The position numbers and the translations under genes are program-made. DNA of 64,000 nt, taken from Salvelinus alpinus. Lineage: Eukaryota > Chordata > Actinopteri > Salmoniformes > Salmonidae. This document shows positions 1 to 61,216 of the stretch, piece by piece. The notes beneath the pieces are model-generated. The model was not told the DNA's origin. It was given only the letters and a program-made list of their open reading frames with translations, and did no database searches. The stretch's first letter is position 1. Each line of letters begins with the position of its first letter. The stretch spans positions 4,845,986 through 4,909,985 of the forward strand of contig NC_092089.1 in NCBI RefSeq assembly GCF_045679555.1, in the 5' to 3' direction.

Positions 1-247
1 TATTTCATTTTGTCTTATTTGTATTTATTTTTTTACTGTTTTTGCTTCGTCATTATGGGGTATTGTGATGTCATTATGGGGTATTGTGATGTCATTATGG
101 GGTATTGTGATGTCATTATGGGGTATTGCGTGCAGATTGAAGAGGGGAAAAAACAAGTTAATCAATTTTAGAATAAGGAAATAATATGTAATGTAACAAA
201 ATGTGGAATAAGTCAAGGGGTCTGAATACTTTCCGAATGCCACTGTA
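1..247 (-). mobile_element. Tc1-like transposon end (terminal inverted repeat), continues off the left edge
   Basis: On the minus strand from 247 it reads AGTGGCATTCGGAAAGTATT, then a CAGACCCCTTGACTTATTCC segment and further AT-rich sequence typical of salmonid Tc1-like inverted repeats. It ends at a TA next to the minisatellite. About four copies of a ~22-bp GTCATTATGGGGTATTGTGA unit lie inside (53-130). No transposase is visible in the window. Confidence 0.7.
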
Positions 248-1934
248 CCTGTCGGGATGAAGGAGGCACGGCCAGGTCCTTACCTGTTGGGATGAAGGAG
301 GCACGGCCAGGTCCTTACCTGTTGGGATGAAGGAGGCACGGCCAGGTCCTTACCTGTCGGGATGAAGGAGGCACGGCCAGGTCCTTACCTGTCGGGATGA
401 AGGAGGCACGGCCAGGTCCTTACCTGTCGGGATGAAGGAGGCACGGCCAGGTCCTTACCTGTTGGGATGAAGGAGGCACGGCCAGGTCCTTACCTGTCGG
501 GATGAAGGAGGCACGGCCAGGTCCTTACCTGTCGGGATGAAGGAGGCACGGCCAGGTCCTTACCTGTCGGGATGAAGGAGGCACGGCCAGGTCCTTACCT
601 GTCGGGATGAAGGAGACACGGCCAGGTCCTTACCTGTTGGGATGAAGGAGGCACGGCCAGGTCCTTACCTGTTGGGATGAAGGAGGCACGGCCAGGTCCT
701 TACCTGTTGGGATGAAGGAGGCACGGCCAGGTCCTTACCTGTTAGGATGAAGGAGGCACGGCCAGGTCCTTACCTGTTGGTGTAGATGGAGACACGGCCA
801 GGTCCTTACCTGTTGGGATGAAGTAGGCACGGCCAGGTCCTTACCTGTTGGGATGAAGGAGGCACGGCCAGGTCCTTACCTGTCGGGATGAAGGAGGCAC
901 GGCCAGGTCCTTACCTGTTAGGATGAAGGAGGCACGGCCAGGTCCTTACCTGTTGGGATGAAGGAGACACGGCCAGGTCCTTACCTGTTGGGATGAAGGA
1001 GGCACGGCCAGGTCCTTACCTGTTAGGATGAAGGAGGCACGGCCAGGTCCTTACCTGTCGGGATGAAGGAGACACGGCCAGGTCCTTACCTGTTAGGATG
1101 AAGGAGGCACGGCCAGGTCCTTACCTGTTAGGATGAAGGAGGCACGGCCAGGTCCTTACCTGTCGGGATGAAGGAGACACGGCCAGGTCCTTACCTGTCA
1201 GGATGAAGGAGACACGGCCAGGTCCTTACCTGTTAGGATGAAGGAGACACGGCCAGGTCCTTACCTGTTGGGATGAAGGAGGCACGGCCAGGTCCTTACC
1301 TGTTAGGATGAAGGAGGCACGGCCAGGTCTTTACCTGTTAGGATGAAGGAGACACGGCCAGGTCCTTACCTGTTAGGATGAAGGAGGCACGGCCAGGTCC
1401 TTACCTGTTACCTGTTAGGATGAAGGAGGCACGGCCAGGTCCTTACCTGTTAGGATGAAGGAGGCACGGCCAGGTCTTTACCTGTTAGGATGAAGGAGAC
1501 ACGGCCAGGTCCTTACCTGTTAGGATGAAGGAGGCACGGCCAGGTCCTTACCTGTTGGGATGAAGGAGACACGGCCAGGTCCTTACCTGTCAGGATGAAG
1601 GAGGCACGGCCAGGTCCTTACCTGTTAGGATGAAGGAGACACGGCCAGGTCCTTACCTGTTAGGATGAAGGAGGCACGGCCAGGTCCTTACCTGTTGGGA
1701 TGAAGGAGACACGGCCAGGTCCTTACCTGTTAGGATGAAGGAGGCACGGCCAGGTCCTTACCTGTTAGGATGAAGGAGACACGGCCAGGTCCTTACCTGT
1801 CAGGATGAAGGAGGCACGGCCAGGTCCTTACCTGTTAGGATGAAGGAGGCACGGCAGGTCCTTACCTGTTGGGATGAAGGAGGCACGGCAGGTCCTTACC
1901 TGTTAGGATGAAGGAGGCACGGCCAGGTCCTTAC
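247..1934. repeat. 35-bp minisatellite, ~48 copies, carrying the exon 15 donor
   Basis: Unit 35 bp with core GGTCCTTACCTGTTGGGATG. On the minus strand each unit contains AACAG|GTAAGGACC, identical to the exon 15 donor that borders it. C/T variants at the GTTGGG/GTCGGG/GTTAGG position and G/A at GAGGCAC/GAGACAC alternate. Confidence 0.95.
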
Positions 1935-50378
<48,444 letters not shown>

Positions 50379-50386
50379 TTTCTGAC

Positions 50387-50660
50387 CTGTTGACGACAAC
50401 AACAAAACAATGTCTACGCGTTACTAAAAGCGACATTTACAAAGCTGTGGCTAGTCTAGTAGCTACTGCCTGGGTCCTGCGGCACTGTCTTTGACAACAA
50501 TGTTAGCTAGCTAAAGTTAGCCGTTTGGTTTAACGTTACTAGCTAACGTTACTGTCAGTGAAAATAGTTTAAATGTTGTAGTTTTTTATTTAATTTTTTA
50601 TTTAACTAGTCAAGTCATGGATGGTTGAAAAGTAATGTGAAAAGTCAATTTCCTACTCAC
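50387..50660. other. spag1 intron 1, unique sequence
   Basis: Bounded by the exon 1 donor and exon 2 acceptor. Includes a GTTAGCTAGCTAA/CGTTACTAGCTAACG palindromic stretch (about 50500-50550) but no recognisable element. Confidence 0.5.
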
Positions 50661-50740
50661 CAAAAAACACCCGTGTCACGGAGGGAATAAGAAGTTGTAG
50701 ATGTAAAGTTATCTAGCGACCTGTGTGTGTGTGTCTCTCA
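50661..50740 (-). other. spag1: spag1 non-coding exon 1 (5' UTR), start approximate
   Basis: On the minus strand the sequence reads into TTTTTTG followed by GTGAGTAGG, a near-consensus donor whose last exon base is 50661. No ATG-initiated frame runs through it into exon 2. Exon 2 begins at 50386 after a CAG acceptor, 8 nt before the start codon, so an upstream untranslated exon is needed. The transcription start is not visible; the right edge is a guess placed between the donor and the X-box. Confidence 0.5.
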
Positions 50741-50765
50741 TCAACCCAGCAACTCCAGGCGTTTC

Positions 50766-50779
50766 GTTACTATGGTGAC
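50766..50779. promoter_or_regulatory. RFX X-box upstream of spag1
   Basis: GTTACTATGGTGAC fits the X-box consensus RYYNYY-(N1-3)-RRNRAC at every position with a 2-nt spacer. It lies about 105 bp upstream of the proposed exon 1 donor and 388 bp upstream of the spag1 start codon. RFX factors with FOXJ1 are established activators of motile-cilium and dynein-assembly genes, the class to which SPAG1 belongs. The site is near-palindromic and could also serve the divergent gene at 52125. Confidence 0.65.
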
Positions 50780-50879
50780 CAGTGTACCCGGTACGGTGGC
50801 CACCGGGTGGTGCGGTTCTGCTTGTTTTGTGGAAGAGACGAACAGGTTTGATGCTGCAGGTAGCTACTTCATCCAGTAG

Positions 50880-51200
50880 AGGACGATGTCACGTCAACGA
50901 TAGTACAGTACTGACAGCAACAAGGTAACACTGCACACACACACACACACACACACGTCCTATTTTTGCAGACATTGGCTCCTTTGATCAATCACGTTTG
51001 ATACTTTTTGTTGTTGCGGAAAGGTCCGCAGGCACTGGTATCCCCCCACTTGCACTTACTGACAAATGACTTGTTGTTGACAATCCATCAACGTCTGGGC
51101 CAAAGTCTTGGATTTACTTATGAGGAATAATTAACAAACAAACAGTTATAATTAGTAATACATTCCAAGTTACTTGAACTATAAACGGCGGAAAGAGAAC
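50880..51200. other. intergenic sequence between divergent genes
   Basis: Contains a short CA microsatellite (50934-50956). No exon or promoter motif I can support beyond the X-box to its left. Confidence 0.4.
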
Positions 51201-51214
51201 TCACCAGTACATAT

Positions 51215-51715
51215 GACTGTATGACTGGAAGGAATTGCAAACATCGCTGAAGCTGGAGACTTATATTTCCCTCACTAACGTTAAACATCAGCTATCTGAT
51301 CAGCCAACCGATCGCTGCAGCTGTACATAGTCCATCTGTAAAAAGCCCACCCAACTACCTACCTCATCCCTATATTGTTTTTATTTACTTTTCTGCTCTT
51401 TTGCACACCAGTATCTCTACTTGCACATCACCATCTGCTCATCTGTCACTCTAGTGTTAATCTGCTCAATTGTAATGACTTCGCTACTATGGCCTATTTA
51501 TTGCCATACCTCCTCACGCCATTTGCACACACTGTATATAGACTTTATTTCCCCCCCTATTGTGTTATTGACTGTTCGCTTGTTTACTCCACGTGTTACT
51601 CTGTGTTGTTGTTTGTGTCGCACTGCTTTGCTTTATCTTGGCCAGGTCGCAGTTGTAAATGAGAACTTGTTCTCAACTGGCCTACCTGGTTAAATAAAGG
51701 TGAAATAAAAACATG
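51215..51715 (+). mobile_element. 3' part of a dispersed retroelement
   Basis: From about GGAAGGAATTGCAAACATCG through GCAGCTGTACATAGTCCATC and CTCTTTTGCACACCAGTATC to GTAAATGAGAACTTGTTCTC and a terminal TTAAATAAAGGTGAAATAAA. I recognise this as the 3' tail of a very common teleost/salmonid retroelement. The small open frames in it are not convincing genes. Left edge approximate. Confidence 0.7.
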
Positions 51716-52124
51716 ATCCACCAGGTGGATTTTCAGAGAATGGGCTTTCCTGAATGAGAGGATAAGGGGGCGGAGTTGATCAACACGTTCTTGCCTAAAC
51801 TACTTCCCGAATGTAAAGAGAGAGAGAGAGCTGAGTTGAGGGTCTTCGTTTTATCCAGACAGTGCCTTACGTGTGGTCGGTGTGCGGAGCACAACAGTCC
51901 GTTGTCTTGGGCATGAGGGCGACTAGCCATGCATAAACAGACAGGGCAGACGGACAACAGGAAATAATGGGCTCCAGCTATACCTCATAAACAACCACCG
52001 TGTTGGTCTGTTCATGTTTTATCCAGCCAGTCGCTGTCTGAGTTGACAGAGTATCGACCGTTCGCTTCTAGTCTCAGTCTTCTTTCCATATTTTCTCTTC
52101 ATCTTTCCTCTCTTCTTCTTCACC

Positions 52125-52212
52125 ATGGGGTGTTCTTCGTCCAGCACACAGACTATCGATGAGGAGAAGAGACCGGGGACAAAACCCGAGGAGTCCAATG
52201 GAGACACATATG
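52125..52212 (+). CDS. first coding exon of an MGC-type (N-myristoylated) protein, possibly erich5
   Basis: ATG in the strong context CACCATGGGG, then 29 codons reading MGCSSSSTQTIDEEKRPGTK and PEESNGDTY, then a strong donor ATATG|GTGAGTAA (phase 1). MGCSSS is a textbook N-myristoylation/palmitoylation start that anchors small proteins to membranes. Human ERICH5 (8q22, the same chromosome arm region as SPAG1) also starts MGCSSS and is hydrophilic and Glu-rich, which makes it the best candidate; beyond the first six residues I cannot show homology. The gene is divergent from spag1, with 1.4 kb between. Its second exon was not identified in the remaining 12 kb. Confidence 0.55.
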
Positions 52213-52560
52213 GTGAGTAACTTTTATATATTTTTTTATCAGGGTCAGTTGACAGTGACACTTTAAAGTGTTGTCAAAATGTGTCAAAGTAACCCGTTTT
52301 TTTCCCTCATTTAGAATACGTTGTCACACTGCATTTGGTTGTGTGATATGCATTGATTTTGTCTTACTTGTAAAAATGTTTTTACCATATGACATTGTGA
52401 TTGTATAGATGTTTTATTAGTGAAGGGGGGCCAGGTTCTGGAAAGGAGACAAATTGTTCCAATACTTCAGTATGGTTACACTTTCCTCTTCTGAAGTCTT
52501 TGGATGGGGGGGTTACATTGTGATTATTGATCATAATCACTATCTGGTGTTACATTGTGA
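52213..52560. other. start of intron 1 of the plus-strand gene
   Basis: AT-rich, no recognisable feature. Confidence 0.4.
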
Positions 52561-52561
52561 T

Positions 52562-52692
52562 AATCAATCACTCAATCAATCAATCAAATGTATTTATAAA
52601 GCCCTTCTTACATCAGCTGATGTCACAAAGTGCTGTACAGAAACCCAGACTAAAACCCCAAACAGCAAAGTAATGCAGGTGTAGAAGCCCAA
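52562..52692 (+). mobile_element. dispersed salmonid retroelement-like repeat (copy 3, fragment)
   Basis: CAATCAAATGTATTTATAAA, ACATCAGCTGATGTCACAAA and GTGCTGTACAGAAACCCAGA match copies at 24716 and 41463. Truncated after GTGTAGAAGCCC. Confidence 0.78.
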
Positions 52693-52795
52693 GCTCTTCA
52701 TGTGTGTCTATATATTATAGCATAACTCTTTATTATGATTACTACCTGGTGTTAATATTTACTCAGTTATTGGTGATTTTTTTAGTTTCATCTTT

Positions 52796-53036
52796 TGACT
52801 AATCACAGCCAATGATAATGCATTAACCACAGCCAATGATAATGCATTAACCACAGCCAATGATAATGCATTAACCACAGCCAATGATAATGCATTAACC
52901 ACAGCCAATGATAATGCATTAATCACAGCCAGTGATAATGCATTAACCACAGCCAATGATAATGCATTAACCACATCCAATGGTAATGCATTAACCACAG
53001 CCAATGGTAATGCATTAACCACAGCCAATGATAATT
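52796..53036. repeat. 24-bp minisatellite, 10 copies
   Basis: Unit TAACCACAGCCAATGATAAT plus GCAT. CCAAT boxes recur in each unit but this is probably incidental. Confidence 0.94.
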
Positions 53037-53264
53037 CATTAGTAGCTCATCTTTCCACGAGATAAAAATATGTCAAAAACACAACAAAACAACCAGCTCT
53101 TGTTATCGGCCTCTTTCTCGCCCCTATGGAGTGTAAAACCACAGGTGTTCACCTCCTCATGTATATAATGCAGTACATTATGTTCCCTGGACAGTCACAT
53201 GTTGCCCGTTAGAGAGGCCACGCAGCTCTGATCAAACTGCTGTGGAAAACGCTGCATTCTTGGC

Positions 53265-53484
53265 AGGACATCTGCACCCTGAGGCTATAGGGTTCTGGTC
53301 CAACCTGTTAGCTGTGATTCTGCTGTGGTACGGCCTGTACTGTGTCATATCCCTGAGACTATATGGTTCTGACCCGACCTGTTAGCTGTGGCACGGCCTG
53401 TACTGTGTCATATCCCTGAGGCTATAGGGTTCTGACCCGACCTGTTAGCTGTGATTCTGCTGTGGTACGGCCTGTACAGTGTAC
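53265..53484. repeat. 74-bp minisatellite, left part (~3 copies)
   Basis: Core CTGTACTGTGTCATATCCCT plus GACCCGACCTGTTAGCTGTG. Interrupted by the LINE at 53485-55700 and continued to its right. Confidence 0.9.
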
Positions 53485-55700
53485 AGTGTACAGTACGGAA
53501 GCATGACCGAATACAAACAGTGTAGCTATTCTCTCCGCAAGGCAATCAAACAGGCTAAGTCCCAGTACAGAGACAAAATCGAGTCGCAATTCAACAGCTC
53601 AGACACAAGAGGTATGTGGCAGGGTCTACAGTCAATCACGGATTACAAAAAGAAAACCAGCCCCGTCGCGGACCAGGATGTCTTGCTCCCAGACAGGCTA
53701 AACAACTTTTTTGCCCGCTTTGAGGACAATACAGTGCCACTGACACGGCCCCCTACCAAAACCTGCGGGCTCTCCTTCACTGCAGCCGAGGTGAGTAAAA
53801 CATTTAAACGTGTTAACCCTCGCAAGGCTGCAGGCCCAGACGGCATTCCCAGCCGCGTCCTCAGAGCATGCGCAGACCAGCTGGCTGGTGTGTTTACGGA
53901 CATATTCAATCAATCCTTATCCCAGTCTGCTGTTCCCACATGCTTCAAGAGGGCCACCATTGTTCCTGTTCCCAAGAACGCTAAGGTAACTGAGCTAAAC
54001 GACTACCGCCCCGTAGCACTCACTTCCGTCATCATGAAGTGCTTTGAGAGACTAGTCAAGGACCATATCACCTCCACCCTACCGGACACCCTAGACCCAC
54101 TCCAATTTGCTTACCGACCCAATAGGTCCACAGACGACGCAATCGCAACCACACTGCACACTGCCCTAACCCATCTGGACAAGAGGAATACCCATGTGAG
54201 AATGCTGTTCATCGATTACAGCTCAGCATTTAACACCATAGTACCCTCCAAACTCGTCATCAAGCTCGAGACCCTGGGTCTCGACCCCGCCCTGTGCAAC
54301 TGGGTCCTGGACTTCCTGACGGGCCGCCCCCAGGTGGTGAGGGTAGGTAACAACATCTCCACCCCGCTGATCCTCAACACTGGGGCCCCACAAGGGTGCG
54401 TTCTGAGCCCTCTCCTGTACTCCCTGTTCACCCACGACTGCGTGGCCATGCACGCCTCCAACTCAATCATCAAGTTTGCGGATGACACTACAGTGGTAGG
54501 CTTGATTACCAACAACGACGAGACGGCCTACAGGGAGGAGGTGAGGGCCCTCGGAGTGTGGTGTCAGGAAAATAACCTCACACTCAACGTCAACAAAACA
54601 AAGGAGATGATTGTGGACTTCAGGAAACAGCAGAGGGAGCACCCCCCTATCCACATCGACGGGTCAGTAGTGGAGAAGGTGGAAAGTTTTAAGTTCCTCG
54701 GTGTACACATCACGGACAAACTGAATTGGTCCACCCACACAGACAGCGTTGTGAAGAAGGCGCAGCAGCGCCTCTTCAACCTCAGGAGGCTGAAGAAATT
54801 CGGCTTGTCACCAAAAGCACTCACAAACTTCTACAGATGCACAATCGAGAGCATCCTGTCGGGCTGTATCACCGCCTGGTACGGCAACTGCTCCGCCCAC
54901 AACCGTAAGGCTCTCCAGAGGGTAGTGAGGTCTGCAGAACGCATCACCGGGGGCAAACTACCTGCCCTCCAGGACACCTACACCACCCGATGTCACAGGA
55001 AGGCCATAAAGATCATCAAGGACAACAACCACCCAAGCCACTGCCTGTTCACCCCGCTATCATCCAGAAGGCGAGGTCAGTACAGGTGCATCAAAGCAGG
55101 GACCGAGAGACTGAAAAACAGCTTCTATCTCAAGGCCATCAGACTGTTAAACAGCCACCACTAACATTTAGCGGCCGCTGCCAACATACTGACTCAACTC
55201 CAGCCACTTTAAAAATGGGAATTGATGGAAATTATGTAAAAATGTACCACTAGCCACTTTAAACAATGCCACTTAATATAATGTTTACATACCCTACATT
55301 ACCCATCTCATATGTATATACTGTACTCTATATCATCTACTGCATCTTGCCATCTTTATGTAATACATGTACCACTAGCCACTTTAAACTATGCCACTTT
55401 ATGTTTACATACCCTACAGTACTCATCTCATATGTATATACCGTACTCTATACCATCTACTGCATCTTGCCATGCCGTTCTGTACCACCACTCATTCATA
55501 TATCTTTATGTACATATTCTTTATCCTTTTACACTTGTGTGTGTGTATAAGGTAGTAGTTGTGGAATTGTTAGGTTAGATTACTTGTTGGTTATTACTGC
55601 ATTGTCGGAACTAGAAGCACAAGCATTTCGCTACACTCGCATTAACATCTGCTAACCATGTGTATGTGACTAATAAAATTTGATTTGATTTGATTTGATA
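53485..55700 (+). mobile_element. 5'-truncated L2/CR1-like LINE inserted in a minisatellite
   Basis: Contains the reverse transcriptase frame at 53479-55164, then a 3' untranslated region with two copies of a TACCACTAGCCACTTTAAAC block and a terminal TAATAAAATTTGATTTGATT repeat, the usual 3' microsatellite tail of this common salmonid LINE. Both flanks are the same 74-bp minisatellite. The endonuclease part is missing, so the copy is 5'-truncated. Confidence 0.9.
53491..55164 (+). CDS. LINE reverse transcriptase ORF, N-terminus missing
   Basis: Open for about 555 codons. Domain order: a linker ([20 protein letters not shown]), then RT motifs: [92 protein letters not shown] and the catalytic FADDT box, followed by [17 protein letters not shown] and the C-terminal [18 protein letters not shown] residues D (FIDYSSAF) and DD (FADD) are present. 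The upstream endonuclease domain is absent and there is no promoter, so this copy is unlikely to be autonomous although the RT frame has no stop. The first ~10 codons of the open frame come from minisatellite DNA. Confidence 0.88.
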   Translation, partial: QYGSMTEYKQCSYSLRKAIKQAKSQYRDKIESQFNSSDTRGMWQGLQSITDYKKKTSPVADQDVLLPDRLNNFFARFEDNTVPLTRPPTKTCGLSFTAAEVSKTFKRVNPRKAAGPDGIPSRVLRACADQLAGVFTDIFNQSLSQSAVPTCFKRATIVPVPKNAKVTELNDYRPVALTSVIMKCFERLVKDHITSTLPDTLDPLQFAYRPNRSTDDAIATTLHTALTHLDKRNTHVRMLFIDYSSAFNTIVPSKLVIKLETLGLDPALCNWVLDFLTGRPQVVRVGNNISTPLILNTGAPQGCVLSPLLYSLFTHDCVAMHASNSIIKFADDTTVVGLITNNDETAYREEVRALGVWCQENNLTLNVNKTKEMIVDFRKQQREHPPIHIDGSVVEKVESFKFLGVHITDKLNWSTHTDSVVKKAQQRLFNLRRLKKFGLSPKALTNFYRCTIESILSGCITAWYGNCSAHNRKALQRVVRSAERITGGKLPALQDTYTTRCHRKAIKIIKDNNHPSHCLFTPLSSRRRGQYRCIKAGTERLKNSFYLKAIRLLNSHH

Positions 55701-56612
55701 TCCCCTGAGGCTATATGGTTCTGACCCGACCTATTAGCTGTGATTCTGCTGTGGTACGGCCTGTACTGTGTCATATCCCTGAGACTATATGGTTCTGACC
55801 CGACCTGTTAGCTGTGATTCTGCTGTGGTACGGCCTGTACTGTGTCATATCCCTGAGACTATATGGTTCTGACCCGACCTGTTAGCTGTGATTCTGCTGT
55901 GGCACGGCCTGTACTGTGTCATATCCCTGAGACTATAGGGTTCTGACCCGACCTGTTAGCTGTGATTCTGCTGTGGCACGGCCTGTACTGTGTCATATCC
56001 CTGAGGCTATATGGTTCTGGTCCGACCTGTTAGCTGTGATTCTGCTGTGGCACGGCCTGTACTGTGTCATATCCCTGAGGCTATATGGTTCTGACCCGAC
56101 CTGTTAGTTAGCCTGTACTGTGTCATATCCCTGAGACTATATGGTTCTGACCCGACCTGTTAGCTGTGATTCTGCTGTGGCACGGCCTCTCCTGTGTCAT
56201 ATCCATGAGGATATAGGGTTCTGGTCCAACCTGTTAGTTAGCCTGTACTGTGTCATATCCCTGAGCCTATAGGGTTCTGACCCGACCTGTTAGCTGTGAT
56301 TCTGCTGTGGCACGGCCTGTACTGTGTCATATCCCTGAGGCTACAGGGTTCTGACCCGACCTGTTAGCTGTGATTCTGCTGTGGTACGGCCTGTACTGTG
56401 TCATATCCATGAGGCTACAGGGTTCTGACCCGACCTGTTAGCTGTGATTCTGCTGTGGTACGGCCTGTACTGTGTCATATCCCTGAGACTACAGGGTTCT
56501 GGTCCAACCTGTTGGCTGTGATTCTGCTGTGGTACGGCCTGTACTGTGTCATATCCCTGAGGCTATATGGTTCTGGCCCAACCTGTTAGTTAGCCTGTAC
56601 TGTGTAAATACT
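55701..56612. repeat. 74-bp minisatellite, right part (~13 copies)
   Basis: Same unit as 53265-53484 with variants (AGACTATAT, GTCCAACCTGTTAGTTAGCC short form). Confidence 0.92.
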
Positions 56613-57310
56613 TCAGTTAGTTATCGAACCCATTACCCTCTATGGTTGTGAAGTCTGGGGTCCACCAACTAAGAATTTACAAAATGGGACAAACACCCAA
56701 TTGAGACTCTGCACTTTGTGCACAACGCAAAACCCCAAACAATGCATGAAGAGCAGAATTAGGACGATACCCACTAATTATCAAAATCCAGAAAAGAGCT
56801 GTTAAATTCTACAACAACCTAAAAGGAAGTGATGTCCACACATTCCACCACAAAGCCATCACTTACAGAGAGATGAACCTGGGGAAGAGTCCCCTCAGCA
56901 AGCTGGTCCTGGGGCTCTTTTCACAAACACAAACACACCCCACAGAGCCCCACGACAGAAACACAATTAGACCCAACCACATTATGAGAAAGAAAAAACA
57001 TAAATATTTGACACACTGGAAAGAATCAACCAAAATACAGAGCAAACTAGAATGCTATTTGGCCCTAAACAGAGAGTACACAGTGGGAGAATACCCGGAA
57101 ATCCTTGACTGTACAGACTCCGTGAAAATAGCCTTGCTATTGAGAGACCGTCATAGGCAGACCTGGCTCTCAAGAGAAGACAGGCTATGTGCCCACTGCC
57201 CACAAAAGGAGGTGGAAACTGAGCTGCACTTCCTAACCTCCTGCCAAATGTATGACATGGGCTGTTGCGGTGACTGTATTACCGACAGTCTCATTCTTCT
57301 TGACCGCTTA
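56613..57310 (+). mobile_element. fragment of a second LINE (C-terminal ORF2 region, decayed)
   Basis: The plus frame 56873-57270 reads MNLGKSPLSKLVLGLFSQ, ECYLALNREYTVGEYPEIL and RLCAHCPQKEVETELHFLTS followed by CQMYD. The C-x2-C...H-x4-C arrangement is typical of the zinc-knuckle end of fish LINE ORF2. The upstream part (56613-56870) continues the same ORF with frameshifts. 5'-truncated and broken. Confidence 0.75.
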
Positions 57311-57329
57311 GTCACTGTAATTATACTTT

Positions 57330-58524
<1,195 letters not shown>

Positions 58525-58651
58525 GACTGGGGTTTCCATCAGTAAATGAAAAACATTATTTTGCAATGAGATTTTATTTTTTTTCGACCAGAAATAGTTT
58601 TTATGTATTCCTTTCCTATCTGCCTTTTTTATTTTTGCCACAACCTGGTTA

Positions 58652-59640
58652 ATGGAAGCCCTGGTACCCCCACAGAGAGAGGCCCTGGTACCCCCACAGA
58701 GAGAGGCCCTGGTACCCCCACAGAGAGAGGCCCTGGTACCCGCACAGAGAGAGGCCCTGGTACCCCCACAGAGAGAGGCCCTGGTACCCCCACAGAGAGA
58801 GGCCCTGGTACCCCCACAGAGAGAGGCCCTGGTACCCCCACAGAGAGAGGCCCTGGTACCCCCACAGAGAGAGGCCCTGGTACCCCCACAGAGAGAGGCC
58901 CTGGTACCCCCACAGAGAGAGGCCCTGGTACCCCCACAGAGAGAGGCCCTGGTACCCCCACAGAGAGAGGCCCTGGTACCCCCACAGAGAGAGGCCCTGG
59001 TACCCCCACAGAGAGAGGCCCTGGTACCCCCACAGAGAGAGGCCCTGGTACCCCCACAGAGAGAGGCCCTGGTACCCCCACAGAGAGAGGCCCTGGTACC
59101 CCCACAGAGAGAGGCCCTGGTACCCCCACAGAGAGAGGCCCTGGTACCCCCACAGAGAGAGGCCCTGGTACCCCCACAGAGAGAGGCCCTGGTACCCCCA
59201 CAGAGAGGCCCTGGTACCCCCACAGAGAGAGGCCCTGGTACCCCCACAGAGAGAGGCCCTGGTACCCCCACAGAGAGAGGCCCTGGTACCCCCACAGAGA
59301 GAGGCCCTGGTACCCCCACAGAGAGAGGCCCTGGTACCCGCACAGAGAGAGGCCCTGGTACCCGCACAGAGAGAGGCCCTGGTACCCGCACAGAGAGAGG
59401 CCCTGGTACCCCCACAGAGAGAGGCCCTGGTACCCCCACAGAGAGAGGCCCTGGTACCCCCACAGAGAGAGGCCCGGTACCCCCACAGAGAGAGGCCCTG
59501 GTACCCCCACAGAGAGAGGCCCTGGTACCCCCACAGAGAGAGGCCCTGGTACCCCCACAGAGAGAGGCCCTGGTACCCCCACAGAGAGAGGCCCGGTACC
59601 CCCACAGAGAGAGGCCCGGTACCCACACAGAGAGGCCTGG
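58652..59640. repeat. 24-bp minisatellite, ~41 copies
   Basis: Unit GGCCCTGGTACCCCCACAGA plus GAGA; variants CCCGCACAG at 58739 and a trio at 59338-59390. Exceptionally uniform. Open in both strands because 24 is a multiple of three. Confidence 0.97.
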
Positions 59641-59794
59641 CTGACACAGGGACCATATTGTCCATTCATGGGGCCTGCCTGGCTCTGGTCCTGCCTGGTC
59701 TGCCACATGGCTTCTACACACTATGACCAGTCACAGCTGAGGGCATGATGTAATCATTTAACATACACTCACACTGTGTACTCACTGTCCTGTT

Positions 59795-59905
59795 GTTACA
59801 GAGGAACCATCAGTATGTCTTTATACAGGTTGTTAGAGGGACCATCAGTATGTCTTTATACAGGTTGTTAGAGGGACCATCAGTATGTCTTTATACAGGT
59901 TGGTT
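59795..59905. repeat. 37-bp tandem repeat, 3 copies
   Basis: Core GGACCATCAGTATGTCTTTA plus TACAGGTTGTTAGAG. Confidence 0.92.
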
Positions 59906-61216
59906 TGGTCTGTCTGTTTCAGGGTGTTGTCGTAGAGCCATGTCTAGCAGTGTGTCTGTCTGTTTCAGGGTGTTGTTGTAGAGCCATGTCTAGCAGTGTG
60001 TCTGTCTGTTTCAGGGTGTTGTTGTAGAGCCATGTCTAGCAGTGTGTCTGTCTGTTTCAGGGTGTTGTTGTAGTACCATCTCTAGTGTGTCTGTCTGTTT
60101 CAGGGTGTCGTTGTAGTAGCCATGTCTAGCAGTGTGTCTGTCTGTTTCAGGGTGTTGTTGTAGAGCCATGTCTAGCAGTGTGTCTGTCTGTTTCAGGGTG
60201 TTGTTGTAGAGCCATGTCTAGCAGTGTGTCTGTCTGTTTCAGGGTGTTGTTGTAGAGCCATGTCTAGCAGTGTGTCTGTCTGTTTCAGGGTGTTGTTGTA
60301 GAGCCATGTCTAGCAGTGTGTCTGTCTGTTTCAGGGTGTTGTCGTAGAGCCATGTCTAGCAGTGTGTCTGTCTGTTTCAGGGTGTTGTTGTAGAGCCATG
60401 TCTAGCAGTGTGTCTGTTTCAGGGTGTTGTTGTAGAGCCATGTCTAGCAGTGTGTCTGTCTGTTTCAGGGTGTTGTTGTAGTAGCCATGTCTAGCAGTGT
60501 GTCTGTTTCAGGGTGTTGTTGTAGAGCCATGTCTAGCAGTGTGTCTGTCTGTCTCAGGGTGTTGTTGTAGAGCCATGTCTAGCAGTGTGTCTGTCTGTTT
60601 CAGGGTGTTGTTGTAGAGCCATGTCTAGCAGTGTGTCTGTCTGTTTCAGGGTGTTGTTGTAGTAGCCATGTCTAGCAGTGTGTCTGTCTGTTTCAGGGTG
60701 TTGTTGTAGAGCCATGTCTAGCAGTGTGTCTGTCTGTTTCAGGGTGTTGTTGTAGAGCCATGTCTAGCAGTGTGTCTGTCTGTTTCAGGGTGTTGTTGTA
60801 GAGCCATGTCTAGCAGTGTGTCTGTCTGTTTCAGGGTGTTGTCGTAGAGCCATGTCTAGCAGTGTGTCTGTCTGTTTCAGGGTGTTGTCGTAGTACCATG
60901 TCTAGCAGTGTGTCTGTCTGTTTCAGGGTGTTGTCGTAGTACCATGTCTAGCAGTGTGTCTGTCTGTTTCAGGGTGTTGTCGTAGTACCATCTAGCAGTG
61001 TGTCTGTCTGTTTCAGGGTGTTGTCGTAGTACCATGTCTAGCAGTGTGTCTGTCTGTTTCAGGGTGTCGTTGTAGTACCATCTCTGTCTGTTTCAGGGTG
61101 TCGTTGTAGTACCATCTCTGTCTGTTTCAGGGTGTCGTTGTAGTACCATCTCTGTCTGTTTCAGGGTGTCGTTGTAGTACCATCTCTGTCTGTTTCAGGG
61201 TGTCGTTGTAGTACCA
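59905..61216. repeat. ~45-bp minisatellite, ~30 copies, with acceptor-like TCTGTCTGTTTCAG in each unit
   Basis: Core GTGTCTGTCTGTTTCAGGGT plus GTTGTTGTAGAGCCATGTCT. Right end degenerates to 30-bp units (GTCGTTGTAGTACCATCTCT). On the plus strand each unit looks like a 3' splice site. Confidence 0.94.

Noticed and set aside
51375..51693. Two overlapping 90-95-codon frames
   Set aside because: They lie in the 3' tail of a dispersed retroelement and have no recognisable domain.
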